From Gemmiger formicilis (GTDB lineage Bacteria > Bacillota > Clostridia > Oscillospirales > Ruminococcaceae): a stretch of 64,000 nucleotides of DNA. Where the stretch lies: NCBI RefSeq assembly GCF_024462815.1, contig NZ_JANGCG010000005.1, positions 1 to 64,000 of the forward strand, written 5' to 3'. Both the position numbers and the translations under genes were made by a program. Below the pieces are notes generated by a model that saw only the letters and a list, made by a program, of their open reading frames with translations, was not told the origin of the DNA and did not search any database. Positions 10,471 to 19,080 of the stretch are shown here, piece after piece; the first letter of the stretch is position 1; the number at the start of each line of letters is the position of its first letter.

Positions 10471-11052
10471 TTACAGCAGCAGCGGCTGTATCTGCACGCC
10501 GCGCAGAGCGGCCTCCAGCGTGTCGGGCAGAAGGGTGAAATCACTTTTCAGGCTGCAGGGCTTTTTGTAGCTGTCATCCTGCCCGAAGGGCACAAAATAG
10601 TAGTTCCGCCGCTGCAAAAGCTGGCCCAGTGCCGGGGCGCTGCCGGAAAGGCCATCGTTGGTAGAGGGCGCAACAATGACAGGCCGCCCGCCGCGCAGCA
10701 GGCTTTTGGCGGCCAACGTTACCGGCGTTGCACTGATGCCCGCGGCCAGCATGGCTATGGTGGTGCCGGTGGCCGGGGCGATGATGAGCGCCTCGGCCAG
10801 GCGCTGGGGGCCAAGCGGCTCCACGGCCTGCAGGGTGGTAAGCGGTGTGTGGCCGGTCGTTTCATACAGGGTCTGGCGCAGGGCCGCCGCCGTGCCGAAG
10901 CGGGTATCCTGCGTGGCGGCGCTGATGCTTACAATGGGCAGCAGCTCCCACCCGCGGTCAACCAGCGCCCGCATCTGGGGCAGTACGGCGGAAAAGCTGC
11001 AAAAGCTGCCGCACAGCGCAAAGGCGGCTGTGCGCTTTGACTGGGTGCTCAT
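10471..11052 (-). CDS. dpaB: Dipicolinate synthase subunit B
   Basis: 193 aa, flavoprotein-like fold with N-terminal ALCGSFCSF and the APATGTTIAMLA motif typical of DpaB/SpoVFB. With DpaA it converts dihydroxy-tetrahydrodipicolinate to dipicolinic acid in the mother cell during sporulation. It overlaps dpaA by 4 nt (ATGA), implying translational coupling. Its presence is good evidence that the organism makes endospores. The frame ends at 10471 in front of a repeat-rich spacer. Confidence 0.92.
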   Translation of the reverse strand: MSTQSKRTAAFALCGSFCSFSAVLPQMRALVDRGWELLPIVSISAATQDTRFGTAAALRQTLYETTGHTPLTTLQAVEPLGPQRLAEALIIAPATGTTIAMLAAGISATPVTLAAKSLLRGGRPVIVAPSTNDGLSGSAPALGQLLQRRNYYFVPFGQDDSYKKPCSLKSDFTLLPDTLEAALRGVQIQPLLL

Positions 11053-11849
11053 GGGGTGCTCCTTTCCTCGTCACCGCGCTCCTCCAGAATGGCAAGCACG
11101 GTCTGGGCAATCAGTGCACCGGCGGTCTGGGGTGCACAGCGGCCCGGCAGGGCCAGTGCGTGCTCGGCGTGCAGGCCGAGGGCCTCCGCCGCGGCAAAGT
11201 CTGTGCCGCCGGGCAGGCTGGCCAAATCTATGATGACCGCCCCACGCGGCAGCTTTTGCAGCAGCGCCCGGGGCAGCACCGGAGCGGGTATCGTGTTGAT
11301 GACGGCGTCAAACCCCGGCAGCAGGGCGGGCAGGGCCGTAAGGGGTGCGGCACGGCAGCCGGAGCAGCGGGCATTGGCACGCTGCTCGGCACTGCGCGCA
11401 GCCACCGTCACATGGCCGCCCAGCAGCGCCAGCCGCCGGGCCACGGCGCGGCCCACCCGGCCATAGCCCAGCACCAGAAAGCCGCTTTCCCAGATGGTGC
11501 GCTCACGCAGGCGCAGCAACAGCTCCAGGCATCCCTCGGCGGTGGGCACGGCGTTCAGACATTCCAGCTCCGGGCGCAGAAAGTAGTCAATCAGCGGCAG
11601 CCCGGCCTCCTGCGCGGCGCGGCGCACCGGCATACCCGGGCGGCCCGCCAGAATCAGTGTCCCCTGCCCTGCCCCCTGCAAAGTGCGGGCCACCTCGTCG
11701 CTGACGCGCCCCTGTGACATGGGCAGCAGGATGTAATCGGCTGCGGCGGCATTGTCGGCGGCTGTCACGCCGTAGCCTGCCCGGCGCAGCACCCGCGCCG
11801 CCGCCAGCTGGCGGGCATCGTGCCCCACCACACAGAATGTTCCCGGCAT
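11049..11849 (-). CDS. dpaA: Dipicolinate synthase subunit A
   Basis: 266 aa, shorter than the ~297 aa B. subtilis SpoVFA. The NAD(P)-binding glycine motif is VLGYGRVGRAVARRLALLGG around residue 140; the N-terminal domain carries VVGHDARQLAAARVL. Oxidoreductase subunit of the DPA synthase, acting on the lysine-pathway intermediate. Translationally coupled to dpaB. A sigma-K-type promoter is expected for this pair but I cannot identify one with confidence in the short upstream gap. Confidence 0.9.
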   Translation of the reverse strand: MPGTFCVVGHDARQLAAARVLRRAGYGVTAADNAAAADYILLPMSQGRVSDEVARTLQGAGQGTLILAGRPGMPVRRAAQEAGLPLIDYFLRPELECLNAVPTAEGCLELLLRLRERTIWESGFLVLGYGRVGRAVARRLALLGGHVTVAARSAEQRANARCSGCRAAPLTALPALLPGFDAVINTIPAPVLPRALLQKLPRGAVIIDLASLPGGTDFAAAEALGLHAEHALALPGRCAPQTAGALIAQTVLAILEERGDEERSTP

Positions 11850-11908
11850 AAGCGCTCACCTCGTTTGGTTTTGAGCCATAGTATGCCGGGGCGCGGCAGG
11901 GTGTGAAA

Positions 11909-11942
11909 AAGGCACCCGCCTGCTTTCACAGGTGGGTGCCTT
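11909..11942 (-). terminator. Intrinsic terminator after the LytM-like gene
   Basis: Stem AAGGCACCCACCTG / CAGGCGGGTGCCTT on the minus strand, 6-nt loop, followed by a T run; it separates the 12034-13968 gene from dpaA. Confidence 0.85.
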
Positions 11943-12033
11943 GCTGGTATAGGCAGGGGCGGGCATTGCCCGCCCGCGCTGCCCGGAAAATACAGCCCGC
12001 GGGAAGCCTGCGGGCCTACCGGGCAGTGCTTTA

Positions 12034-13968
12034 TCAATAAATTTTCAGTGCGTCGCACTGGCCGCGCCAGACGGCCAGCGGGTCGATGGGCACCATGCCC
12101 AGACGGAGCTCTGCCACAACGGTTTTGCCGCAGACGCCCAGCAGTTGGCCCTGCTTGACCTTCTCGCCCGCTTTGACCTCCAGATTGGTCAGGCCATAGA
12201 AGATGCTTTTCAGGCCCGCGCCGTGGTCAATGACCACCGTGCAGCCGTAGACGCCGCCCAGGTCCTCTGCCAGAAGCACCTTGCCGCTGGCGGGCACAAT
12301 CATTGAATCATTGCGCTTTTTGGGCTGGATGACCACGTTGGTGGCGGTGCGCCCGCCATAGCCGTAGTTGGTGCTGCGCTCGCTGTAGGAACGGCCCGCG
12401 TACTCGGTCATACCGTAGGTCAGCGGCGTGGAAAAGCTGCCCAGGAAGGGCTGCACAAAGCCGCCCACGCTCCACTGAATATCCAGCTCGGAGGTGCTCA
12501 GCAGCTTCTTGACAGCCGCGGGGGCGTCCTCCTTGCCGATGTAGGGCGAGACCATCTGGGATTTGCTGCCGTAATCCTTATAATCGTAGGTGGCCGCACG
12601 CACGGTCAGGGTCAAATCCTTGCTGTAGCCGTCTGCGGTGACGGTCACGGTCTTGCCGCCAGTCTCCTCGTTCCACGGAATGGGCAGATAGCAAATCCAG
12701 CCGTTGGCCGCCTTGACAAAGCCGGCGTTTTCCAGCGTGGTCTTGAGGGTGGGGGCATCACTGCCCAGCGTGGGGCCCACACGGATGGCGGCAACACTGC
12801 CCTGCTGCACCGAATCGGTGACGAGCTGGATGGTGGGCTGCAGGCTGACCGTGAAGCGGAACTGCCAGGTTTCACTGCCGGTGATGCTGGTGTTGTCTGC
12901 GCCCTCCTGCGCTGTGACCACGAGCTTGGCATCATAGCTGCCATTTGCGCTGAAGCGGAAGCTGCGGAAGCCGGTGGCGCTGCCGCTGTAGACCTCCTCT
13001 TTGTCGGCATCGGTAACGGTCAGCTCCGCCGTGTAGCCGGAGCTGGGCGTGACAAGCAAATCCGGCGACGCTCCGGAGACGGGCTCGTCCAACTCAAGGG
13101 GGGCTGGGCTGAGCGTTTCGGCGTAGGTACGCCGGAACAGTTTGCCGACCACCGGCACATGCCAGCGGTAGGCGGTGGGGGCAAGCTCGGTGCCGTCAAA
13201 GGTGACCTTGATTTCGGGCAGCATATCGGGCGTGGCGCTGCGGTAGAGCCATGCCACGCCGCCGCCCGCGATAATCAGGATGAACAGCACAACCAGCAGC
13301 AGCCACTTGGCCATGCCGAACGCACCGCGCCTCAGCTTCTGGGAAATGGTATCCTCCGGCTCGTCCTCGGCATCGTCCGTGTCCCCGGTATCGGCGGGAA
13401 GGCTATCGGTATCGGCGTCGGCGGGCAGCGCGGGGACAGGCTGGGGATTATCCTCCAGCCCGGCCATAATCTGCGCAATGGACAGCTGTGCCGTGCGGGA
13501 AATGCTCGCCGTGCGTTCCCGCTGCTCGGGGGTGTCCTTGTCGGGGCTCTCGTTGAACGCGCACTTGTCCAGCGCCGCCGGGTCGGACGCCTCGGCGGCG
13601 GTATCGGCGGTGTCGGCGGGCGCTGCGTCAGGCATTTGGTCTGCGCCTTCGGCCTCGGCAGTGGCTGTATCGGGCGTCTTGTCTGTGTCATCGGCCTCGG
13701 CAGTGGCTGTATCGGGCGTCTTGTCCGTGTCATCGGCCTTGGCCTGGGCGGGCTCGGCGGTCTCTGCCGCAGGGGCGTTGGTTGTATCAGTCTGCGCAGG
13801 CTCCGGTGCTTCGGGGGCGGGTGCTTCCGGGCTCTCCTTCGCCGGTGCATCGGTGTCCGCCGCGGGCTTCTCCGCCTTCTTTTTGGCGGCGGACTTTCTG
13901 CACGTGCCGCGCTTGGCCTTGGGCTTCTCCTCCCAATCCACCGGGGCTTTGTTCTTGTCTTGTTCCAT
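12034..13968 (-). CDS. Membrane-anchored LytM/M23-fold protein, predicted non-catalytic
   Basis: 644 aa from the ATG at 13968 (GGGAG 6 nt upstream). Residues 1-200 are a low-complexity acidic, proline- and alanine-rich cytoplasmic region with lysine-rich start and 14-aa tandem repeats; a single membrane helix follows (around 225-245, WLLLVVLFILIIAGGGVAWL), then an extracytoplasmic region and a C-terminal M23 beta-barrel (VVIDHGAGLKSIFYGL). The zinc-ligand motifs HxGxD and HxHxE are absent: TNVVIQP and AELRLG occupy those positions. Function is therefore likely scaffolding, as for the degenerate SpoIIQ of B. subtilis. Paralogous to the next gene. Confidence 0.75.
   Translation of the reverse strand: MEQDKNKAPVDWEEKPKAKRGTCRKSAAKKKAEKPAADTDAPAKESPEAPAPEAPEPAQTDTTNAPAAETAEPAQAKADDTDKTPDTATAEADDTDKTPDTATAEAEGADQMPDAAPADTADTAAEASDPAALDKCAFNESPDKDTPEQRERTASISRTAQLSIAQIMAGLEDNPQPVPALPADADTDSLPADTGDTDDAEDEPEDTISQKLRRGAFGMAKWLLLVVLFILIIAGGGVAWLYRSATPDMLPEIKVTFDGTELAPTAYRWHVPVVGKLFRRTYAETLSPAPLELDEPVSGASPDLLVTPSSGYTAELTVTDADKEEVYSGSATGFRSFRFSANGSYDAKLVVTAQEGADNTSITGSETWQFRFTVSLQPTIQLVTDSVQQGSVAAIRVGPTLGSDAPTLKTTLENAGFVKAANGWICYLPIPWNEETGGKTVTVTADGYSKDLTLTVRAATYDYKDYGSKSQMVSPYIGKEDAPAAVKKLLSTSELDIQWSVGGFVQPFLGSFSTPLTYGMTEYAGRSYSERSTNYGYGGRTATNVVIQPKKRNDSMIVPASGKVLLAEDLGGVYGCTVVIDHGAGLKSIFYGLTNLEVKAGEKVKQGQLLGVCGKTVVAELRLGMVPIDPLAVWRGQCDALKIY
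13653..13736 (-). repeat. Two 42-bp tandem repeats within the LytM-like gene
   Basis: Near-identical 42-bp units at 13653-13694 and 13695-13736 encode two copies of AEADDTDKTPDTAT; a third, diverged copy (AEAEGADQMPDAAP) follows in the protein. Confidence 0.85.
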
Positions 13969-14043
13969 ACGTTCTCCCACTCTGCTCTGTACCTGGGTTC
14001 TCATCAACGGCGGCCGGGTGCGCCGTGCTGTACGGTAGTATAC

Positions 14044-15276
14044 TTATTCGTATTCGCGGAACTGCAGACCACTGTTTCCGTCCAGTGCGGTCTGCGGATT
14101 GACCGATTTGCTGCCGATGCGCAGCTCGTAAATCAGGCTGTGCGTTGTGCCTGCCGTGCCCAGCGGGTCGCCGGTGGCAACAGACTGCCCGCGTTCGACA
14201 TCGACCTTTTCCAGACCGTAGAGGTAGCTCTTGACGCCGCAGCCGTGGTCAATGACCACCGTGCCGCCGGTCAGGGTCAGCGTGCCCGCAAAGACAACGT
14301 TGCCCGCCTGCGGTGCGGTGACAGTCTCGCCGTCTGCGGCTGCGTAGGTAATGCCGGTGGACTGGCCGCTGCGTGCACCGTCCACCATCTGGGTGGTGCC
14401 GTATTCCATGGTGGGCGCACCGGCACTGGGTACCTCAAACCGGCCGTTCCACAGCTTGGCAGAGCTGCCGGTGGTGTACAGTGGCCAGATGGCGTTGCGG
14501 AATTCCTCCGCCCCGGCGCTCTCCTCGGCGGGAATGTCCACGGTGTCATACAGCGTCCGTGTGACAGTCAGGATGATTTCCTTATTTAAAGAGCCGCAGG
14601 TCAGGCTCAGCGTGTGGTCGCCGCCCTCGGCGTTGTAGGTCACCGGCAGATAGCCCATATACCCGCTGGCGGTTTTGCGGAACCACACGGTGCCGAGGTC
14701 TGTCTCGACCGTCGGCTCGCCGTCCAGAATACCGCTGAGCTGGATGGCCACAATGCTGCCCTGGGGCGCACGCTCGGCGCTCAGGGTTACCTTGGGGTTC
14801 ATCGCCATGGTGAAGGCGGCACGGTAGGCATACCAGCCCACCGGGTCACCGGGGGTGTTGCTGTCGGCACTGTGGTAGGCGGTCACGGTGAGCTGGTACT
14901 CGCCGTTCTGTGTGTAGGTATAGGTATTGCAGTCAGCCTGCGTGCCCGCCCAGACGGTGCCGTCGGGCGCGGTAAGCTGCACCTGCGCCGTGGTGACCCA
15001 ACCGGGCAGCACCAGCTGCGGCACGGTATCGGTAAAAGTGCCCAGCTTCTGCACCGTCAGGTTGGTGGGGCTTTCGTAGGGTTTGCTGACCTTGTCGCCG
15101 AGAACCGGAATTGTCCAGTCCCAGCCGTTGGCGGTCAGCTCCTGCTCGCCGAAGGTGACAGCCTCCTGCGGGAGCTTGTCCGCCCCGGTGCGGCTGTAGA
15201 GAAAGGCCGCGGTTCCGCCCAGAATGGCGGCAACCATAGCGGCAACCATCACCAGCCAAAGCAGCAGTTTGCGCAT
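14044..15276 (-). CDS. Membrane-anchored LytM/M23-fold protein, predicted non-catalytic (paralogue)
   Basis: 410 aa. N-terminal membrane anchor (residues ~4-27), an extracytoplasmic region resembling that of the neighbouring 12034-13968 product (both include a WxWxIPVxGxxxxxPY-type block), and a C-terminal M23 barrel with TVVIDHGCGVKSYLYGL. As in its neighbour the catalytic positions are lost: IYELRIG stands where HxHxE should be and no HxGxD precedes it. It lacks the long acidic cytoplasmic region. Lies 75 bp upstream of its paralogue on the same strand, so the pair probably arose by tandem duplication. Role unknown; cell wall or sporulation scaffold is inferred from fold. Confidence 0.75.
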   Translation of the reverse strand: MRKLLLWLVMVAAMVAAILGGTAAFLYSRTGADKLPQEAVTFGEQELTANGWDWTIPVLGDKVSKPYESPTNLTVQKLGTFTDTVPQLVLPGWVTTAQVQLTAPDGTVWAGTQADCNTYTYTQNGEYQLTVTAYHSADSNTPGDPVGWYAYRAAFTMAMNPKVTLSAERAPQGSIVAIQLSGILDGEPTVETDLGTVWFRKTASGYMGYLPVTYNAEGGDHTLSLTCGSLNKEIILTVTRTLYDTVDIPAEESAGAEEFRNAIWPLYTTGSSAKLWNGRFEVPSAGAPTMEYGTTQMVDGARSGQSTGITYAAADGETVTAPQAGNVVFAGTLTLTGGTVVIDHGCGVKSYLYGLEKVDVERGQSVATGDPLGTAGTTHSLIYELRIGSKSVNPQTALDGNSGLQFREYE

Positions 15277-15352
15277 AGTCGGTTTTCTCCATTAACAAAA
15301 GGCCGGACGCCGTCAGGTCAGCGCCCAGCCGGTTTGAATTGTCCCAGAGGGG

Positions 15353-15571
15353 TTACTCCTCGGTCTTTGCAGTGTCGTGGATTGTCTCGTAGGTGGTGGC
15401 GTCGGTATCGTCCTCATCATCGAAATCATCATAGTCATCGCTGAACAGAAGGCGCTCGTACTCGTCCAGCTCCTTCTCACGGTGATAGAGGTACAGTGCG
15501 GCGGCGGTCAGGGCACCGGCAGCGGCAAACAGGAAGGCCAGCACGGCTCCGAAGGTGGTTTTCTTCATCAT
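15353..15571 (-). CDS. Small membrane protein with acidic tail
   Basis: 72 aa from the first ATG at 15571 (AAAGGAG upstream). One membrane helix near the N terminus (GAVLAFLFAAAGALTAAALYLY) followed by a charged segment and a strongly acidic tail rich in Asp (DDYDDFDDEDDTD). I recognise no family. It precedes the LytM-like pair by 76 bp on the same strand and could be part of the same unit. Confidence 0.65.
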   Translation of the reverse strand: MMKKTTFGAVLAFLFAAAGALTAAALYLYHREKELDEYERLLFSDDYDDFDDEDDTDATTYETIHDTAKTEE

Positions 15572-15802
15572 GATAAAAGCTCCTTTTGCAGTGAAAAACG
15601 GCACGTATACGCGATAAACAACGCTTCCGGGAAGGCCCGGCGCGCCGGGAACGCCGCCCCTACAATGGGAATGTGTGTTGGCAGCGATCCCTTCATATGC
15701 CTTTATTATACCCGACACACGAGGCAAATACAACAGCCGAATTGTAAAATCTTGCGCTGATTTGGCACGAAAATTTTGCTGCTCCGCCACCCCGGCTCCC
15801 TC

Positions 15803-15832
15803 TTGACAAAGCAGTGGAAATCCGCTTAAATA
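15803..15832 (+). promoter_or_regulatory. Promoter of the decayed MATE gene
   Basis: TTGACA at 15803-15808 with TAAATA at 15827-15832 (18-nt spacer), 55 nt before the start codon. Retained although the gene is broken. Confidence 0.5.
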
Positions 15833-15886
15833 GTAATATCTGCGGGGAATCACCGCTTTAAACCGAAAAAGAGGCCGGGAGTTTTT

Positions 15887-16381
15887 ATGACAACATTCTT
15901 AGGGAATGACAGCGTTCTCAAGAAAGTGCTGCACTTCTCACTTCCGTACCTGTTATCGTACTTTTTGCAGACGCTCTACGGTATGGCGGATCTGCTCATC
16001 ATCGGCCGGTTTGACGGTGTGGCCGCCACCACGGCGGTGTCCATCGGCAGTCAGGTCATGCATATGAGTACCGTTATGCTGGTGGGGCTGGCTATGGGCG
16101 TTACGGTCGGTATCGGCCACGCCGTCGGCGCGGGCGAGCAGCGCCGTGGGGGTGCTCATCCAGTTCCTTGCGCCGAATGTGGTAAGTCTTTTCACGGCAG
16201 ACGCCGCGGTCATTGCGGCGGGCGCGTGCCGGGTGCGTATTTTATGTCCAAGTGGTTCCCTGACACACTGCTGCCGATGGGGCTTGCGACCGCCTGCGGC
16301 TCGGTGCTGTCGGTGGTGGTCTGTTTGATTATGTATACGACCCTGAAAAAGAAGGGACTGTTTGGGGTGGCAACCCGGTGA
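15887..16381 (+). pseudogene. MATE efflux pump remnant
   Basis: The first ~85 codons are an intact MATE N terminus (LPYLLSYFLQTLYGMADLLIIGRFDG). After GAGEQRR the sequence jumps to C-terminal MATE residues in another frame (GVLIQFLAPNVVSLFTADAA, from 16146) and then to the last membrane helix in the original frame (TACGSVLSVVVCLIMY). At least two internal deletions, one shifting frame, have removed most of the ~450-residue protein. Two intact MATE genes lie at 37451 and 41680. Confidence 0.85.
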
Positions 16382-16391
16382 TGGGTTGCCC

Positions 16392-16416
16392 GTAGGGCGG
16401 GGTGACCCCACCCCGC
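16392..16416. repeat. REP-like intergenic repeat, family B
   Basis: GTAGGGCGGGGTGACCCCAC followed by CCCGC, a foldback of GGGCGGGGT with ACCCCGCC. Further copies at 30342, 37341, 58537 and 62218. Confidence 0.7.
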
Positions 16417-16482
16417 TGTAAGCCCCCTCCCTACAGAAATACCCCGGCAGAAAATCTGCCGGGGGGCTTTACTTTATCTTGC

Positions 16483-17412
16483 TCAGAACAGCTTATCGGT
16501 CGGGTACAGGCCGTCTGCGCTCATCTTTTGCAGGGCGGCTACCAGCTCGGGCTTGTCCTCGCGGTAGGTGATGCCGTGCCAGCGGTCGGCGCTGGTCAGC
16601 ACATGGACATCGGCCTCACCGCGGTTCAGTGCGTTGGTCACAACGGTGGGCAGGTAATACTCGCACTTCAGCGGGTTCACCGGCAGATTCTCCTGCAGGA
16701 AGGCGGCAAAGCCGGCCTTTGCCTTCTGCACATAGTCGGGGGTGAAGCCCCACAAATTCATCGAAACCACGCTGTCGGCGGGCAGGTCGGCCCAGCTTGC
16801 GCCGCCGTCCTCACTGTAATGGATGCCGCCGTCATACGGTTCAATGCAGGTGCGCTCGGTCACGCTGACAAGGTTGTGATGCTCGTCGGTCACGCAGACG
16901 CCGCGGCTGACACTGCCGTTGGCGCTGACCGTGTTGCCCAGCAGGAAGCCCACCATCGCCCAAGCGCAGCGGTCGCCGTCCGCGTGGGTGCTCAGGTAGT
17001 CATACACCAGCTGGAAGCCCTGCGGGCCGTAGTAGTCATCCGCGTTGATGACCGCAAACGGCGCGTTGCCGATGGCCTCCTCCGCCACCAGAATGGCATG
17101 TGCCGTGCCCCACGGCTTGACGCGGCCCTCCGGCACGGTGAAACCCTCCGGCAGCTTGTCAAGCTGCTGGTAGGCGTAGCGCACTTCAAACCCGGCGCGC
17201 AGGGCGCGGGCTCCGACGGCCTCCTTGAAGGCGTCCTCAATCTCGTGTTTGATGATGAAAACCACCGTCTCGAACCCGGCGCGGCGTGCGTCATAGAGAC
17301 TGTAATCGAGGATGGCCTCGCCGGACGGCCCCACCGGGTCGATCTGCTTCAGTCCGCCGTAGCGGCTGCCCATACCGGCAGCCATAACAACCAGAATCGG
17401 TTTTGTCTGCAT
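16483..17412 (-). CDS. Sugar-phosphate nucleotidyltransferase family protein
   Basis: 309 aa from the ATG at 17412, 8 nt from GGGAG; an ATG at 17418 is too close to it. The N-terminal VVMAAGMGSRYGGLKQIDP is the nucleotide-binding signature of the NTP_transferase fold, and INADDYYG supplies the metal-binding aspartates. The C-terminal region lacks a left-handed helix, so it is shorter than GlmU or GlgC types. The sugar substrate is unknown. A MITE ends only 21 nt upstream of the start codon, so transcription must begin within or beyond that element. Confidence 0.8.
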   Translation of the reverse strand: MQTKPILVVMAAGMGSRYGGLKQIDPVGPSGEAILDYSLYDARRAGFETVVFIIKHEIEDAFKEAVGARALRAGFEVRYAYQQLDKLPEGFTVPEGRVKPWGTAHAILVAEEAIGNAPFAVINADDYYGPQGFQLVYDYLSTHADGDRCAWAMVGFLLGNTVSANGSVSRGVCVTDEHHNLVSVTERTCIEPYDGGIHYSEDGGASWADLPADSVVSMNLWGFTPDYVQKAKAGFAAFLQENLPVNPLKCEYYLPTVVTNALNRGEADVHVLTSADRWHGITYREDKPELVAALQKMSADGLYPTDKLF

Positions 17413-17882
17413 AGTCATTGCTCCCTGCCTTATGGCAACACCGCACAATTCCCGCCTAACGGCTTAAGCACCGCTACTGCGGCTACGAAGCACAATCTGC
17501 GTTGCAAAAATGCTCGGTAATGTCGGGTTGCGGTACCCGCATCGTGCTTCGGGGACAAAAGCCCCTCGCACTCTGCGACCGCTGCCCCTGCTTCGGTTCG
17601 CTGTATCCGCCACTGGCGGCGCTCACCTTTGCAGCATCCAGCATTGCCTGCGCTTTTTGCTTAGCAGTTTGTACTTCTCGCTCGCCGTATCGGCACTTAG
17701 AATTATGCGGTGTTGCCTTATGTATTTACATTTATCTTACTCCTTTTCCCCTGCCGTTGCAAGCACCTTATAAAATTTAAAAAACCGGACAAATTCAGCA
17801 GTTTGTGACGCCATTTACTATGGCGGCCCGCAGCAAAAAATGGTATAATAAAGACAACATATACAGTAAGGAGGCAACCCTG
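17413..17882. other. Intergenic region holding a MITE
   Basis: Apart from the MITE at 17434-17717 the region contains an AT-rich stretch with TATAAT at 17842-17847 that could be the -10 of the patatin gene; no matching -35 is obvious. Confidence 0.4.
17434..17717. mobile_element. MITE-like element, copy 1 (284 bp)
   Basis: Terminal inverted repeats GGCAACACCGCACAATTC and, from the other end, GGCAACACCGCATAATTC, flanked on both sides by TTAT (17430-17433 and 17718-17721). Subterminal sequence is also imperfectly inverted (TAAGCACCG.. against TAAGTGCCG..). No transposase is encoded. Copy 2 at 50889-51060 matches it at both ends but lacks ~110 bp of the centre. Confidence 0.85.
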
Positions 17883-19067
17883 ATGGAACATACCGCAAAA
17901 CGTGCGTTGGTGCTGGCCGGCGGCGGGGCCAAGGGCAGCTATCAGATTGGTGTCTGGCGCGCATTGCAGGAGCTGGACTGGACGCCCGATATCATCACAG
18001 GGGCCAGTGTCGGCACACTGAACGGCTGCCTTTTCACGATGGGCAAAATTCAGGAGGCCGAGGATTTGTGGCGCAGCTTGGAAATCCACGATGTGCTGGA
18101 GGTTCCCGAGACCCTCAAGCCGGAGGAATTGCGCCTATTCTTTCTGGACATTATCCGCAGCGGCGGGCTGAACGTGGAGCCGCTGGCCGAGACGATTGAC
18201 CGCCTGATTGACGAGGACGCCGTGCGCCATTCGCCCATACACTTCGGCCTGGTTATGACCGAGCTGGGCAGCCTGCGCAGCATCCAGTGCCCGATTGAGA
18301 CGATACCCGAGGGCCAGCTCAAGGACTATATGCTGGCGTCCAGCGCCTGCTTCCCCGCCCTGCGTCCGCGGGAAATTGACGGTGTCAAGTACATTGACGG
18401 CGGCTGGCGGGACAATATGCCCCTGGATCTGGCCGCACAGATGGGCGCAACTGAGCTGCTGGGGGTCGATGTGGACGGCATCGGCTTCGTCAAGCCAAAC
18501 ACCACCGGCCTGCCCACGCGCATCGTGCGCAGCCACTGGAATCTGGGCCCCACGCTGGACTTTGACCCCGCCCGCGCTGCCCGCAATATTGCGCTGGGCT
18601 ACTTTGACACTATGCGGCTGTTTGGCCGCTGCGGCGGCACGGCTTACGCCATGCTGCCCGACAACGAGGAGTATCTGGCCCATTTTGCCGAGCGCTACCA
18701 GAAGCTGCTGGCCGAGGTCTGCGCCCGTGCCCCGGAGATTGACCTTGTGGAAAAGAACGCCCGCCAGCGGGCCAATTACCCCGCGCCCTATGCGCCGAAC
18801 CCCAGCGCCCCCACCCGCGGCGCGCTGGCCCCGCTGGAGCTGGCGGCCGAGCGTGTGGGCGTGCCCGAGGATATGCCCTACACGCCCAAGCTGCTGGCCG
18901 CAACCTTTATGGGCAGCTTTGACAAGGACCCGGCAGACCGCTTCCCCGCCCTGCTGGACGGCAAGGAAAACACCCTTGTGACCGAGCGCGCCATTGCCGC
19001 CGCCGTGCCGGAGGAGTTTGTCACCGCCTTAGTCAGCAGGACTCTGGCGGAAATGCCGATTTTGTGA
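17883..19067 (+). CDS. Patatin-like phospholipase
   Basis: 394 aa, start at ATG 17883 with AGGAGG upstream. The oxyanion loop GGGAKGSY, nucleophile elbow GASVG (Ser42) and the catalytic aspartate in DGGWRDN (Asp172) are all present, so an active serine lipid hydrolase of the patatin family is expected. The last ~120 residues are an extension with no recognised domain. No signal peptide, so it should be cytosolic or membrane-associated. 13 nt separate it from the enzyme I paralogue, suggesting one transcript. Confidence 0.88.
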   Translation: MEHTAKRALVLAGGGAKGSYQIGVWRALQELDWTPDIITGASVGTLNGCLFTMGKIQEAEDLWRSLEIHDVLEVPETLKPEELRLFFLDIIRSGGLNVEPLAETIDRLIDEDAVRHSPIHFGLVMTELGSLRSIQCPIETIPEGQLKDYMLASSACFPALRPREIDGVKYIDGGWRDNMPLDLAAQMGATELLGVDVDGIGFVKPNTTGLPTRIVRSHWNLGPTLDFDPARAARNIALGYFDTMRLFGRCGGTAYAMLPDNEEYLAHFAERYQKLLAEVCARAPEIDLVEKNARQRANYPAPYAPNPSAPTRGALAPLELAAERVGVPEDMPYTPKLLAATFMGSFDKDPADRFPALLDGKENTLVTERAIAAAVPEEFVTALVSRTLAEMPIL

Positions 19068-19080
19068 TGGGAGGCAGTCT

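Noticed and set aside
13653..13736. Tandem 42-bp repeats considered as a CRISPR array
   Set aside because: Repeats are directly adjacent without spacers and keep a coding frame (14-aa units).
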